The position numbers and the translations under genes are program-made. DNA of 64,000 nucleotides from Isochrysis galbana (Eukaryota > Haptophyta > Isochrysidales > Isochrysidaceae): the NCBI GenBank assembly GCA_018136815.1, contig CM030933.1, forward strand, positions 1,750,379 to 1,814,378, given 5' to 3'. Numbering within the stretch: the stretch's first letter is position 1; each line of letters starts with the position of its first letter. Positions 20,741-32,305 of the stretch are shown here, piece after piece. The notes beneath the pieces were generated by a model. That model saw only the letters and a list, made by a program, of their open reading frames with translations, was not told the DNA's origin and made no database searches.

Positions 20741-20901
20741 GAACTCAGGGGATGGCGCAGGTGACAGAGCCGCGGGGCTCCTCTCTCGACTCTACACTCG
20801 CCGAGAGTCACCTCTTCATCTCTTCCTCACTCCCTCCCTCTCGCCCTCCCTCTATCCGCTCTGCGCTCTCCTTCCTCAACCACATCCGCTTCACACGCAA
20901 G

Positions 20902-22830
20902 ATGCGGCTCGTCGAGGACGATCCAGACCTCAAGCACAATCCGCCAACCTCATTGGCCGCCAGCCGCGCCACTCTCCTGTTTCTCGGCCTCTGCGCCGTG
21001 AGCATGCTCCTGCTCTTGAGTTACGGCTTCTTCCTCGTTGTATCGGCCCCTCGTGTCCCTGGTGCTCTGGACACGAGCAGCGTGGGGAAAGAGGGCGGGG
21101 AGGCCGCAGTGGGCGCAGAGCCATCCGTCCCGCGCCGTCCTGCCGCTGAGCAGCTCGCGCAGAGCCTCAACCGGCGCTTCCGAGAGGGGCGGCCTGCGCA
21201 CGACCTCGCAGATGCGGGAGTCCTCGTGCGGGTGCTCGACACGCATCAGGACGGCCACTCCTGGGGCGCGTTTGCCAGGAGCAAAGACAGTCCGGGATGG
21301 TGGAGTGCCAGCGTCATCAACGCTAACCACCCAGACGCTGTCGTTTATCCGGATCCTGGGTTCGTCCTCGCGCCGGAAGGCATGCAGAGCTACTTGTCGT
21401 GCTCGTATTCCGTGGACCGCGCGACAGTCCACCTCGCCAGCGAGTGCACAGCGCGGGACCCAGACTGCCTGCCAGGATGTGGCTACGCGAGTTGCACTGA
21501 TGCTTTCGATCGGACCCCTTGCCACTTTGAGGCAGACCGGCTCAAGGGCATGATGCAGTCGCAGGACCACATTTATGGAACGAGCCGTCACGTGTGGAAG
21601 GGATGGAGGGTCCCCAACGCCTTTGGCTGGAATGAGGTGAACTCATTGCGCATGGACGCGCCGCCCAGTCACCATTGCATTGCAGCACCTCCTATTGTCT
21701 CACGTGGATTGTTCGCCTGCGCTCGGCAGGTGATCTTCACCCCCCCTCCGGCGAGCGAGTTGCCGAATCTTGTGGAAGCCATCTTCGTTCCGCTGCATGA
21801 GCTAACGCGCAGCCTGATCCGCAAAGCTAAGGATCTCCGACAAGACTTCGCCTCGGTGTACGGACTGGAACTAGACGACCTCCCCATCCTTCTCTACGAT
21901 GCCTGGGATCCGGAGGCACCATTTCGTGTCATCGGGGTTGACATGGTGGAGGAGGACGGTGAGGAACCGACGAGCCGTGGCTTAACGGACATGGTTCATC
22001 GCATCCAGGCGATGCTCGCCGAGAGCGTGCAACGGTCACTGCCAATGGCTGACAAAGAGGGGGCGTCCACCCTCATGAAGGCCTTGGCGGGTGTGCAAGT
22101 TGCAAGCCGAACCATGAGCGCCGTGAGCGCGAGGTTGGTGGATTGGGCCATGAGTGCTCCGGTCGTGCCGTGCGGCGACGATTCGTACGCCCTCACCAAT
22201 ACTTCGATGCCCGACATGGCTCGCGCAGCGATGCCTGCTGTCTATCAAGCACTAGGCTTGGGCGTCCTGAATGCGACGCTGCAGCTTGAGCGGCTCCCGC
22301 AGCACGAATTTGTTGGAGACGACTTGATGCGGGCTATGCTTTCAGCGCGCTCGGTGAGAACGGTCTTGGCAACCCAGACTGATGGCATCGTCGCCTGGTT
22401 GGCCATCATGCTCTGTGTCCCTTCGGTCCTAGATGACGATGGTGTCGCCACCTACTTCTCTGCGCTCACCGATGCTGTTGGTTTGCTCTCCCAACCAGAG
22501 CATGTTGAAGGCCTCTTTGCCAATGGGTCGGCCGGTCTGGTAAGCCATTTCGTCCGTGGTATCTCCACGCGGCTTGTCAATGGGGGACTTGCGCCCGAAG
22601 TTGCTGATGAATGGCATGCGACAGCAAGCGAGCGGCTGGGCGACAAGCTTGCGTATGGTCTCCTAGCGCTCTTCGCCGCCGCATTTGGCACGTCACAGGT
22701 GGAGTCAGTACTTGCCGTCGACCGTGCGCACAACTACACGGCGTGTAGTTCTATTGGCGACAAGCTCGAAAGTGTCGGCGCAGCAAGAATTCTTTGCTCT
22801 CTTGCGGTATTCGCATGGTTTCATCTATAG
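20902..22830 (+). CDS. Unrecognised membrane-anchored protein with Cys-rich lumenal domain
   Basis: The open frame begins at 20752, but its first 50 residues lie in the simple-sequence margin; the Met at 20902 (MRLVEDDPDLKHNPP) gives 642 residues and the layout of a type II membrane protein: short charged cytosolic tail, then a ~25-residue hydrophobic anchor (TLLFLGLCAVSMLLLLSYGF), then a large lumenal part. Residues ~180-260 are Cys-rich (SCSYS, CTARDPDCLPGCGYASC) and followed by WNEVNSLRMD and LVEAIFVPLHE, a pattern I weakly associate with unnamed algal extracellular families. The last ~20 residues are hydrophobic (ARILCSLAVFAWFHL), which could be a second anchor or read-through of an intron. 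No known catalytic motif is seen. It is uninterrupted and GC-rich like neighbouring host genes. Confidence 0.65.
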   Translation: MRLVEDDPDLKHNPPTSLAASRATLLFLGLCAVSMLLLLSYGFFLVVSAPRVPGALDTSSVGKEGGEAAVGAEPSVPRRPAAEQLAQSLNRRFREGRPAHDLADAGVLVRVLDTHQDGHSWGAFARSKDSPGWWSASVINANHPDAVVYPDPGFVLAPEGMQSYLSCSYSVDRATVHLASECTARDPDCLPGCGYASCTDAFDRTPCHFEADRLKGMMQSQDHIYGTSRHVWKGWRVPNAFGWNEVNSLRMDAPPSHHCIAAPPIVSRGLFACARQVIFTPPPASELPNLVEAIFVPLHELTRSLIRKAKDLRQDFASVYGLELDDLPILLYDAWDPEAPFRVIGVDMVEEDGEEPTSRGLTDMVHRIQAMLAESVQRSLPMADKEGASTLMKALAGVQVASRTMSAVSARLVDWAMSAPVVPCGDDSYALTNTSMPDMARAAMPAVYQALGLGVLNATLQLERLPQHEFVGDDLMRAMLSARSVRTVLATQTDGIVAWLAIMLCVPSVLDDDGVATYFSALTDAVGLLSQPEHVEGLFANGSAGLVSHFVRGISTRLVNGGLAPEVADEWHATASERLGDKLAYGLLALFAAAFGTSQVESVLAVDRAHNYTACSSIGDKLESVGAARILCSLAVFAWFHL

Positions 22831-22909
22831 CGAGGTAGTCTTGTCTCCCATCGGACGGTCGCCTTCTGTCTTTTAGTTTGCTCTTGCCCGCAAGATAGGC
22901 GTGGTAGAT

Positions 22910-23470
22910 GTCTCAAGGTTCAATGTAAGATAGACGGTAATGTAATAGAAATCGTATCTATATACCTGAGCGCAAACCCCTCTATTAGGGTAACACAAAT
23001 AGAAACTCTAGGCCGGCAACTGAAATAGGCCTCACACTCAACACCATAATAGGCGGAAACTTCAATTGCGAGGAGGACATCGCGAGCGACACTAGATCAC
23101 ACCAAAAAGACGCTACCTATGGCAAAATAGAAGGAGAGAACCTTAGAGAAATCATGCATGACTTGGTGTTTATTGATGCTGGATGCTGGCCACTCGGTAG
23201 TAAACGGCCGCGCGAGCGCGGGCTACACGCGATTGGCAAACACGATCCACACAAGAATCGAGAATCGACCGCATATACACGCCAGCGACCCGGTTGCTGG
23301 TAGGTAGCATGGCAAACAATAGGCCCACGCCCCTCCCTCTTTACGGGGAAAGGCTCATCTGATCATCTCCCCGTAACGGGCGCATTCGACCTCGTTGGGC
23401 ATAAACCAGACCGAAAGTACGACAACCGAATAAACACGGATCTGCTAGACAACAAGCGACAAGCGTGTAC
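22910..23470 (+). pseudogene. LINE endonuclease (EEP/APE) C-terminal fragment
   Basis: Plus-strand pieces in changing frames read IEIVSIYLSANP, GGNFNCEEDIASD (the GGDFN catalytic block), LVFIDAG, an RIENRPHIHA segment and FDLVGHKPDRKYDNR, in the order of a LINE endonuclease. Frameshifts separate them. It faces the reverse-transcriptase fragment that follows on the opposite strand. Confidence 0.65.
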
Positions 23471-23519
23471 GGGCGACAATATCCCATATGTGGAAGGCCC
23501 ACATCAAAGAGGAGACGCC

Positions 23520-23985
23520 AAGCGATCTAATAGGAGAGGCTTGGTACATCGCGAAAAAGGCGGTGGCATCGTCTCTGGACTCTTGAAAGTAGAGTAATTG
23601 GCCTAAAGTTTCTCGTGTCTTGCATGTCCCCGTGTCTGTACGAAAGCGATATGTCCCCGAAGCAAGTGTCCTCCGGTAGCGCACCTCTTGCATTAGCCGC
23701 GTTCAGCATGTCGAACTTCTAGTAGAATTCCATCGGGATACCATCCGGCCCCGCCGATTTTCCTTTAGCTAGTTGCCGTACGGCCCTGGTTATGTGCGAG
23801 TGTGAGATTGGCGGCTGTCCAGACAGATTCTATGTCGACGTCGTTGTCGGGCGGGGCGGCGGCGTGCGACCGCTTGGGGTCCGGCGGCTTGGGACGGCCC
23901 CTGTGGGGCGTCGTGGCTGCGGGGAGCTGGGAAGGGGGAGCGGTCGGCGATCGCTCCATCGCTCAAACTATAACGATAGTTTTGA
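23520..23985 (-). mobile_element. LINE 5' head fused to reverse-transcriptase fingers
   Basis: The 5' palindrome (23966-23981) is followed on the minus strand by MERSPTAPPSQLPAATTPHR (from 23959), about 45 residues of ORF1-like sequence, then HITRAVRQLAKGKSAGPDGI...PMEFY and RNFRPITLL, the fingers of a LINE reverse transcriptase. A one-base shift and an in-frame stop separate the parts. The endonuclease, which should lie between, is at 22910-23470 in the opposite orientation. Confidence 0.7.
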
Positions 23986-24009
23986 GCCTCTCGTGCGCTG
24001 AGCACGAGG

Positions 24010-24364
24010 GCGGTAACGCGGCTGTGTAGGGGCCAGACCCGGGGGTCTTCCCTAATAATGGATCGTCCCTCAGGTGAAGTGTGAATTGTGGTGAAGGTGG
24101 CTGTGCGGAGTGGTGTGGGGCTGCTGCAGCATAGCAGTTGCCAGCAAGCAGGCTTCTGTCTCGCAATTCGCCGTGTTGTGGGGACGTGGCGTGATTGATG
24201 GCTCCGTTGCCCCACTTGGCTGGGTGGGTCGTCTTGGGTCGCTTCGGCGACAACGGACAACGGACAACGGCATGTCATTCAAGACATCGTCTATCTCGGC
24301 GAGGGCGGCGGCAGCGGGGGAGGTGAGCGGCGCGCGCTCCATGACCCTATAAGTTTACTGATAG
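24010..24364 (-). mobile_element. Second LINE 5' head, directly upstream of the previous one
   Basis: A degraded palindrome (24348-24364) precedes MERAPLTSPAAAALAEIDDV (from 24342), closely similar to the head of the long copy at 3777. It continues through a frameshift to GCACGAGGGCGGTAACGCGG (24002), parallel to 3467 of the long copy, where the 23985 head interrupts it. So one LINE appears to have inserted into another. Confidence 0.65.
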
Positions 24365-25663
24365 TTGAAAATGTTGAGGTGCTAGCAACACATGAGGACG
24401 CAAGGCCAAACAAACAAAGTCGAAGTTTCCATGGAGGAAGCTAAATTTGTCTAAGATTATCACCTAGTGCACACAACTCTGAATGATTGTGGCACACGCA
24501 ACACGGCTAAGCATAGGCGCTGGGAGCTGTGCGCACAGCGCTGAGAGAGTAAGAGAGTCCAGCCTTCACTCCCACACAATCTACCTCCGAGCCTTGGGGA
24601 CTTTGGGAGGTAGTGCGAGCAGCTTGCCGACAGGTTGGAATGAAGAAAAGAGGGGAGCCTCCACTCCCTCGCCTCCTCCGCCTTCGCCGTCAGCATCGCC
24701 CTAGCCACCCGCATCTTCCTCACCCTAACAGCGATCACCTGGTTGCCTGCCCCTCGCCTCCTCGGCCAATGCCCTTGCCCCCGCCATCCACCCTGTCCAC
24801 CTCGCCCTCGCCGACCTCGTCGCGCCGCCTGTCGGCCTCACCGTGCCCCTCACGGCTGCTCACTTCGTGGCCGCCCACATCGCTGCCGTCCGCCGTTGCC
24901 GCCAGCCCTGCCACCTGGGCGCCCATCGCCCCAGCTTCGCCATCAGTGAGAGCTCCGCTCTTACTGCCGCCGCCCGTGCCGCATCCACCCTCGTCGCGGC
25001 CTCGCAGCGTTCATGTCTCCTTCCCTCGCCATCTTCTCCCTCCTTCTGAATCCCTCTCCACTTGCCAGCCAAAGAGGAGGCCTTGGGGCCCGCTCGACCC
25101 GTCAACTGACTACCGAGATGGCGTCGGCACCAGCCGGGTCGAAAGGGCCCCGGAGGAGCGGGAGAAGTGTGGCCTGAGGACGCGGCGGCTCAGCATCTAC
25201 AGAACATCACGCCCGGGCTGCACAATGCTCGCCTACGCCCGGCCGCGGAGCTCGCGGCGGCTCTGAAGCCCCGAACGCACATCGCACAGCGAGGTCGGCG
25301 CGAGTGCCCTAACCCGTTCCCGCGTCGATTCCTCCATTTCCACTGGAACGAACGCCTCTCTTGTGTGTGTGTGTGGGGGGGGGGGGGGGAGGGGCCGGGG
25401 GTCTCTGCTGGTGGACGTGGCCGTGTACGAGTACGAGAACAGTTCACGAACAAATGAAGCTTTGCGCAGGAGTACGTATGTTCTCATCACATGTCTTGTG
25501 CTGGACGAGTACACACAGAGCTCTCTGGGTACGTGAGACTTCCGCACGCGCTTCTTCACATGATGATGCCCGTGTCGCAGGTGGTGTGTGTTGACGGGAA
25601 TCTCAACGTGTAACGTGTGAGTTGTAGTGCACCGGTTTTACAAGGGAAACGTAACGATATCCC
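24365..25663. other. Intergenic region upstream of the ABC transporter
   Basis: No gene is supported in 1.3 kb. It contains CT-rich stretches, a (TG)n/G-run at 25359-25389, and Ala/Pro/Arg-rich frames typical of GC-rich non-coding DNA. It may hold the transporter promoter. Confidence 0.45.
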
Positions 25664-28600
25664 GTGAAATCCATGGTCCGCCCCCGCTCCCTTTCAATGA
25701 CACCCGCACCCGCAGACTCGGCGGCGTGTGGGGCTCCGCACGCAATGAAACCGGATGAGCTGCACGAAGAGCACACACCCCGATCCCCCGACGACGCTTG
25801 GCTGCTCTCTAGGCTCCTGCTCCTTTGGGCAACGCCGCTCGTGCTCCTCGGACTCCGCCGGCCACTCACTCAACACGACCTCCCAGCTCCTCCCTCTGCC
25901 GTGCGATCGGAAGCACTACATGCACGGGCAATCGCGCTGTGGGAGGCTGAGGTAGCTCGTGCATCCAAAGGCAAGGCAAGCGTGCTGCGAGCCGTGATGC
26001 GCCCGCTCGCGCTTCAGGGCCTGGTGTACGGAGGAGCACTGCTCTTCGTGGCAGGCCTCCTCAACTCTGTTGCGCGCCCGCTGCTGTTGCGTGCGGCCAT
26101 CGATGCGATGGTGGCCGACGTGCCACTCGCGCGAGGCTTCATAATCGCTTCTCTCCTCTCGCTTACGCTGCTCCTCGAAACGTGGTGCAAGACGCAGGGC
26201 ATTCACCTCGCGGGCGACGTGGCAATCCTGCGTGCCTCATCCGGCGTCATGCAGCTCGTCTCCCTCAAGGCAGCGCGGCTTCGCACCGGCTGCTGTGCCG
26301 AAGGTGTCGAGCAGACGCTCCTCGGAAAAGATCTTATTGGTATCACTGAGTACGCGCGCTTCGTCGTCCTCTCCATGTTTGCCATCTCGGCGCTCACGGG
26401 TGGCCTCGGAATGCTCTTCGTGACGGCGGGGCTCTCAGGCGGCGTTGGCGTGCTCGTCATGGTTTCCACGCTACTGATCTCAATGCCGTTGGGGCACCGC
26501 GCCAAGAAATGGCAGGCGTCGATGCTCAAGGCGTCTGAGACGACTACAGGTGTGACGCGGGAGATTCTCGAGGGTGTGAAAGTGATCAAATTCATGCGGT
26601 GGGAGGCAGCCTACCTCGATCACGTCGGACGCAAGCGTGCGGTGGAGCTCTCCTACCTGTGGCTCTGCCGCGGCGCGCTCAGTGTAGTGGTGCAGCTCGG
26701 CCGCTCATCACCCGTGCTTGCAACGCTCGCGACGTGCCTTTTCCTCGGCGCACGGGGCCCACTACGCGCCAACGAGATCCTCGTCCTCATCTCGCTATTC
26801 CAGTCGCTCCGCGTGCCTTTCGTGATGCTCCCGACGTCCATTCAGTTCAACCTCTTGGTGCACGTCGCTGCGAAGCGCATCTCGGCCTACCTCCAGCTGC
26901 CCGAACAGCCGGTGCTCGCACTGGGCTCGACCAAAGCCTCACAGTCGCCTACCGAGCCCCTCGTAGTCTGCGCGGACGCCTCGGTCCAATGGAGCAAACC
27001 CGACACCCTTGGAAGCTCTCACCGGCGCACCCAACTCTCGCGGGGCGAACGCGTGCAATCCATCACTGATGCCTCTCGCACGCCCCGCGAGGTCTCGATC
27101 GCATCCAGCCGATATGAGCGCACGAAACCTCCGTTCGTATCATCCGAAATCTCGGTGCAGCCTGAGGAGACGTGCCAGACGGCCCTTTCCGAGATGACCA
27201 TCGGCACGGCGGCTATCGCCGCTGTTGTAAAGGACATCGATGGGGTCAACCTCTCGTCCGAGCTAGTGGAGGTGCTCTACCCTGTCTCTTTTATCGTTCA
27301 GCCTTCCGAGATGGTGGCTCTATTTGGTGGCATTTGCTCCGGCAAGACATCGCTGCTTTGCGCCCTTTGGGGCGAGGCGGCCTGTGGGCACGGGGTGCTC
27401 TCCGTCCGTGCGCACGTTGCGATAGTCCCAGAGCGGCCCTTCTTGATCGGTGGCACGTTGCTCGACAATATTCTCATGGGCCGGCCCCTCGACCAGGATC
27501 TGTTTGCGGCCGTGATTGAGGGATGCTGCCTTGTCGACGACCTTGAGCAGCTGCCGATGCGTGAGATGACCGAGGTGGGCGACCGGGGCGCCGCGCTCAG
27601 CGGCGGGCAAAAGCAGCGCGTCGCCCTTGCGCGAGCACTCTATGGGCGTCCCGAGCTCCTTTTACTCGACGACCCGCTCTCCGCTGTCGATGCTCGCACC
27701 GCGCTCCTTCTATTGGATACGCTTGGGCGCTACGTGAAGCAGGGCTGGCTCGCCCCTCAGGGCGCCACACAGCCGCGTCGAGCGGCAGTAGTCGGCGTCG
27801 CCCTTGCGACACACTTGCGGACATTCGACCGGCTCCTCGTGCTCGAAAATGGCCGGCTCGCGTCGGACGGCAGAGTAGACGAGCTGCTTAGCACCGACGA
27901 GGCGCGCGCTGGACTGCCGGGCAGCCCACGTGACGCTAGCCGCGACGCCGGCAGTGTCCTTGAGCAGTCCTCGACTTGGCGCCGGCGTAGCGCTGTGGTA
28001 CTTGATCAGCTGACCTCACAGCTCACATCTGACGAGGTGAAGCGCGAGGGCGGCTTCTCCTCGCGCATCTATTTCATCTACTTGCGCTCTCTCGGTCGCT
28101 TCTCAGCGGCAACTTATGTGGCGATGCTTTTCGTCACTTATGCCGCCTACCTGGCCTCAGACGTGTGGTTGCTGCGCTGGGTGCGTGATGACGGAGCGTG
28201 CGGCTCAGGCTTGAGCTCGGCGCCATTGCAGCCCGACTGCAGTGGCATCTCGTCCCGCACACATGCCTCCATATACACGTCGCTTGCCCTGGGCCACGTG
28301 TTGGCCATGGTAACCACGTCGGTGTTTCTCACCGTTATTGCTGTTCGCGCGTCCAGAAAGTTGCACCATGACACCATCTCGCGCGTGCTGCACGCACCGC
28401 TCAGCTGGTATGACGCGACTCCATCTGGCCGTGTTATCTCACGCTTCACGTCAGACCTCAATACCGTCGACGGCAAGCTCAGCCTCGATGTGGACAACTT
28501 GTGCCAAATTGTCTTTATGGTCGCCACCCTCGTGGGCTACATCGCCGCCGTCTCATGGGTGCTAGGCATTATCGCCGTCGGAATCTTTGTCTCCTTCTGC

Positions 28601-29963
28601 CTCACAACAGCAGTTGCCGATCGCTCCATTCGCGAGGTGCGCCGCGGCGCGCGCAAGGCGCCGAATCGCCGCTGATCATCATGCCCACCCTTCGCCTGCT
28701 GCTTCACCTTTCTATCGTCAGGTGCGTCGAATTGCAAACAATGCGGTGTCTCCGATCATGTCGACCATCAGCGAGCTCAAGAGTGGGGCGCCGCTGTTGC
28801 GCGCTATGTCTCTTACGCCGTACCTTGCTACTCGCCAGTCCAAGTTTATCGGCGAGTGGGCGCACTACTCCTTCATGGCACTCGCGCTCCAAACATGGTC
28901 GTCACATGTAGGTGGAATACTGGCGTTCGTTCTCGGCACGTCGACCGCCCTCTACATCATGGGCAACCGCGCACTTTTCTCAGAGGAAAAGGGTGGCTTG
29001 GCGCTGACCTATGCTACCGTCGTGCCCTTCTTCGTCAACGCTGTCTCAGAGATATTTGTCCAACTTCGAACCTCGATGGCCGCGCTCGAAAGGCTGCTTG
29101 AGTACCTCGACCTGCCACAAGAGGCGGCACACGAGCTTACCACGGACCCAACGGCCAGAGAATGGCCATGCGGTGGGAGCATCGAGTTTCGAGAATTGTG
29201 TATGCGCTACCGGCCGGGGCTGCCGCTTGCACTACAGGGCTTCAACGCCACCATTAAGGCAGGGTCCAAAGTGGGCATCGTGGGACGTACAGGGGCGGGC
29301 AAGTCCACACTAGTGCTAGCGCTGTTCCGCTTGGTTGAGCCTGCCTCGGGAAGCATTCTCATCGATGGTCACGACGTGGCCGGCCTTGGCCTCCGCACGC
29401 TCCGTCGGGCGATGACCATAATCCCTCAAGACCCCGTGTTGCATGAAGGCACCGTCGCGCACAATCTCGACCCATTTGGTCTTATCGGCGACGACGATCT
29501 GCGCGCCACGCTAGTGCGCGTGCTATTGCCCCCAGAAATGCTTCATTTGCACCTCTCGAAGGGTGGTAAGAACCTTTCGGCTGGTGAGCGGCAGCTCTTG
29601 TGCTTTGCACGTACAATGCTTTCAAACGCGCCCATATGTATTCTCGACGAAGCTACTTCCGACCTCGACGAACGCTCGGATCACGCGATGCAAGCGGTGT
29701 TGCGCAACGAGTTTGAATCGCGTACGCTTCTTACCATCGCGCACCGGCTGCTCACTGTCGCCGACAGCGACACTCTGCTTGTGTTGGGCGCGGGCCGACT
29801 GCTCGAGCATGGCTCGCCCGCAGGACTCCTTGCCGACAACACCTCCGTACTTTCCGACATGGCCGCAGCGCTCGGTGAGGCCGGAGGTGCCGAGCTCCGG
29901 CGCCGGGCCGCGGCACACACGCGAACGGAGAAGGATGCGGGTGGGCAACCTGTAAGAGTGTGA
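25664..29963 (+). CDS. ABC transporter, subfamily C (MRP-type), full-length, 2 exons
   Basis: Exons 25664-28636 and 28722-29963 join in frame (SIRE|VRRIANN) through an 85-bp GT-AG intron, giving 1404 residues in the order TMD1-NBD1-TMD2-NBD2. NBD1 (about 480-720): Walker A GGICSGKT (~555), signature LSGGQKQRVALARALY (~645), Walker B LLLLDDPLSAVDA. The Asp where a catalytic Glu would sit is normal for the degenerate site of ABCC proteins. NBD2 (about 1150-1380): Walker A GRTGAGKST (~1179), signature LSAGERQLLCFARTML (~1277), Walker B ICILDEATSDLD with the catalytic Glu, and switch His in TIAHRL. There is no N-terminal TMD0. Family members export organic anions, glutathione conjugates or drugs across plasma or vacuolar membranes; the substrate here is unknown. 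Confidence 0.93.
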
Positions 29964-30150
29964 AAAGACGAAGCGATGCCCCTATACGGCGCACTTTGTA
30001 CTAGAGTGCTGCGGGAGTGGAGGAATGGCTGTGGTTGCGTGTGGGGCTTGAGATACATAAGAATGTTGACACACAACTAACTCTATAGTCAGTTGCCATG
30101 GAGCACGCCGCCGCTCAGGCGGCTTGCCTTCATTTGCTGGTCTCCTTTCA

Positions 30151-30775
30151 AACTATTGTTATAGTTTTAGCGATGGAGCGCGCGCCGACCGCTCCCACCT
30201 CCCACCCCCCCGCCGCCACGACGCCACAACGGGGCCGCCCCAAGCCGCAGGAGCCCAAGCGCGCTCAAGCCTCAGCCCCGCCTGATCAGGACGTCGACAT
30301 GGCGCCACCCCCCTCGCCTCCCAAACAGCCACACAGCCAAGGAGCAGGCACAGTCCTGTTCCCAGCTGCAAACCAAAGCCAGGGCAATGCCTTGCCACCC
30401 GCCTCCCTCGCTTCGCCACCCAACCAAGGACTCCCCATGGGGGCTGGCAGCACTGCTGCCACCCCCATGGTGGCAACTCCTACTATCAGTGCACCCCTCG
30501 GGGGCGGGCACTTGACACAACAATCAATCATGGGAGCTTTTGCGCTCTCCAACCAACAATCAACACCAGCACAGAAGTCATACGCAGAAGCCGCTCAGCA
30601 TGGACCCAAAGGAAAGAACCCAGCACAGATGGCCCAGATGCAGCAGATCCAACAACCACAGCAACCCTCGCGCAAGCGAGCCGATCCCCAGTCGGACCCA
30701 AAACCGATGGTGAATGGTGAACACCACCACCCAACTCGCACCACCCCCTCTGGAGTTGGTTGTTGGTTTGATTGA
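30151..30775 (+). mobile_element. LINE head with intact ORF1-like frame
   Basis: Palindrome AACTATTGTTATAGTT (30151-30166) then ATG at 30173. The 200-residue frame (30173-30775) is Pro/Gln/Ala-rich, with SYAEAAQ and RKRADPQSDPKP blocks that recur in the copies at 47.9 and 59.8 kb; it is probably the RNA-binding ORF1 region of this LINE subfamily. It stops where the inverted copy begins. Confidence 0.7.
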
Positions 30776-31156
30776 GGGCGCAAAGGCTCCCAAGATTGAT
30801 TGTTGTGTCAAGTGCCCGCCCCCGAGGGGTGCACTGATGGTAGGAGTTGCCGCCGTGGGGGTGGCAGCACGGGGAGTCCTTGTTGTGGTGGCATGTCGAG
30901 GGAGGCAGGCGGCTGGGTCAGACTCTGGCCCTGTTGGTCTGCAGGGAACAAGGCCCTGCCTGTTCCCTGCTTGTGGTGCTGGTGTGGCGGCGAGGGTGGT
31001 GGGAGCATGTCGACGTCGGTGTCAGGAGGTGCTGAGGCCTGTGAGCGCTTGGGCTCCGGCGGCTTGGGGCGGCCCCGTTGGGGCGTCGTGGCGGCGGGGG
31101 GCTAAGAGGTGGGAGCGGTCGGCGCGCGCTCCATCGCTGAAACTATAACGATAGTT
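30776..31156 (-). mobile_element. Inverted LINE head, tail-to-tail with the previous one
   Basis: The palindrome (31141-31156) and the start at 31134 (MERAPTAPTS) lie on the minus strand. Its sequence runs left to ~30745, forming an imperfect inverted repeat with 30151-30760. One frame shift breaks the coding sequence. Confidence 0.7.
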
Positions 31157-31183
31157 TTTTTGATGATACAAAAAAAAAAAACA

Positions 31184-31408
31184 AGCCACGCCGCAGAGAG
31201 GACGATGCCACAATCTCCCGCCCCCTTCTCTCCAACTCCTGGCCGAAGCAGCGCGAACGGCCACCCCGGAACCATTATCTCCGCTAAAGAGGGAATTGGA
31301 GAAGGGGAAAGGGGTTCATGGTGGTTAAGGTTAGGTAGTAGGGAGGAGCATGAGCACGCTGCCATACGCCGCATATGTAGCGGGGATTTTTAAGAAGATT
31401 TTTTTTCG
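31184..31408 (+). mobile_element. LINE 3' end
   Basis: The plus strand contains the shared 3' UTR (CTCCTGGCCGAAGCAGCGCG, GGTTAAGGTTAGGTAGTAGGG) and ends ...TTTTTAAGAAGATTTTTTTT at 31408. It directly follows the inverted head, consistent with a 5'-inverted insertion. Confidence 0.75.
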
Positions 31409-31669
31409 TCCCCACCTCTAACCACCCCGCAAAGGTAAGCAAAAAAGCGTGCATTCGTAACCCGCGACTCGTCCCGCTTACAACCGCTAGCTGAAAAAAA
31501 AAGCCAACGTCCGCGACCACTCCTACGTGCGCTGATTGATCCGCCCATTCCCGTCCCACGGGCCGCGCACCGCGCCGGCTTTGACCTCCCCAAGAGCAGC
31601 CCTCTCGCCCCGCCAAGCGCACTCCAGGTGCAACGTTCTGAGCCGGGCGAGCGGGGCGGGCGGCGGACG

Positions 31670-32305
31670 GGGTCATGGGGGTTCGCCAGCGGGCACGCGA
31701 GGCGGGGACAGAGGCTGTGTCAAGGGCGGTGGTGGGGATGAGGGGGGCGGCGCCGAGGGCGCCGAGGGCGGCGGAGGTGCCGAGGGCAGCGGGGAGGCGT
31801 TGAAGGCGGTGGGGGCGTCGAAGGCGGCGGACGGAGACGTGGGCGGCAGAGACGTCGACGGGGACAGGAGGGATGTGGGCAGCGGGGGCCTCGAAGGAGG
31901 CGTGGGCGGCGGGGGCCTCGAGGCCGGCGGAGGCGTCAAGGGCGGCGGGGGCGGCGAGGGCGGTGGAGGCGTCGAGGGCGGCGCGGGCGTCAGTGCTAGC
32001 AGAGGCGTCGAGGGAGGCGGGGGAGCGGGGGCCTCGGGTATGGCGGGGGCCTCGAGGGTGGCGGAGGCATCGAGGGTAGCAGAGACATCGAGGGCGGCGG
32101 GGGGCGGCGGGAGCCTCGAGGGAGAAACGCTCTGGGAATGCCGTGGTCTGTTCTGTCGACCATTGCTGTGCCGGGTTCAAGCTGCAAGAGTGCCGGGCCA
32201 TTTTGTTCATATGCAAGGCCGGGGGGTGGGCGGGGGGTGGGGGATGGAGGGTAGAGGTGGGTGGGTGGGGGGTGGGGTGGGGTGGGGGGGTGGGGGGCGG
32301 GATTA
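31670..32305. repeat. Degenerate GGCGGNGGNGNCGTCGAGG-type repeat and G-tracts
   Basis: From 31670 to ~32110, irregular ~15-bp units rich in GGCGGCGGGGGC and GCGTCGAGG repeat. From 32218 to 32305 the plus strand is nearly all G-runs separated by one or two bases (potential G-quadruplexes). Gly/Ala/Val-rich frames across it are artefacts. Confidence 0.7.

Noticed and set aside
20752-20901. More distal start for the membrane protein at 20902
   Set aside because: The added 50 residues lie at the edge of the GA tract and are Ser/Pro-rich; starting at 20902 gives a normal type II anchor.
24483-25266. Two frames (73 and 217 codons) upstream of the ABC transporter
   Set aside because: Pro/Ala/Ser/Arg-rich composition typical of GC-rich non-coding DNA, no domain, strongly overlapping competing frames.
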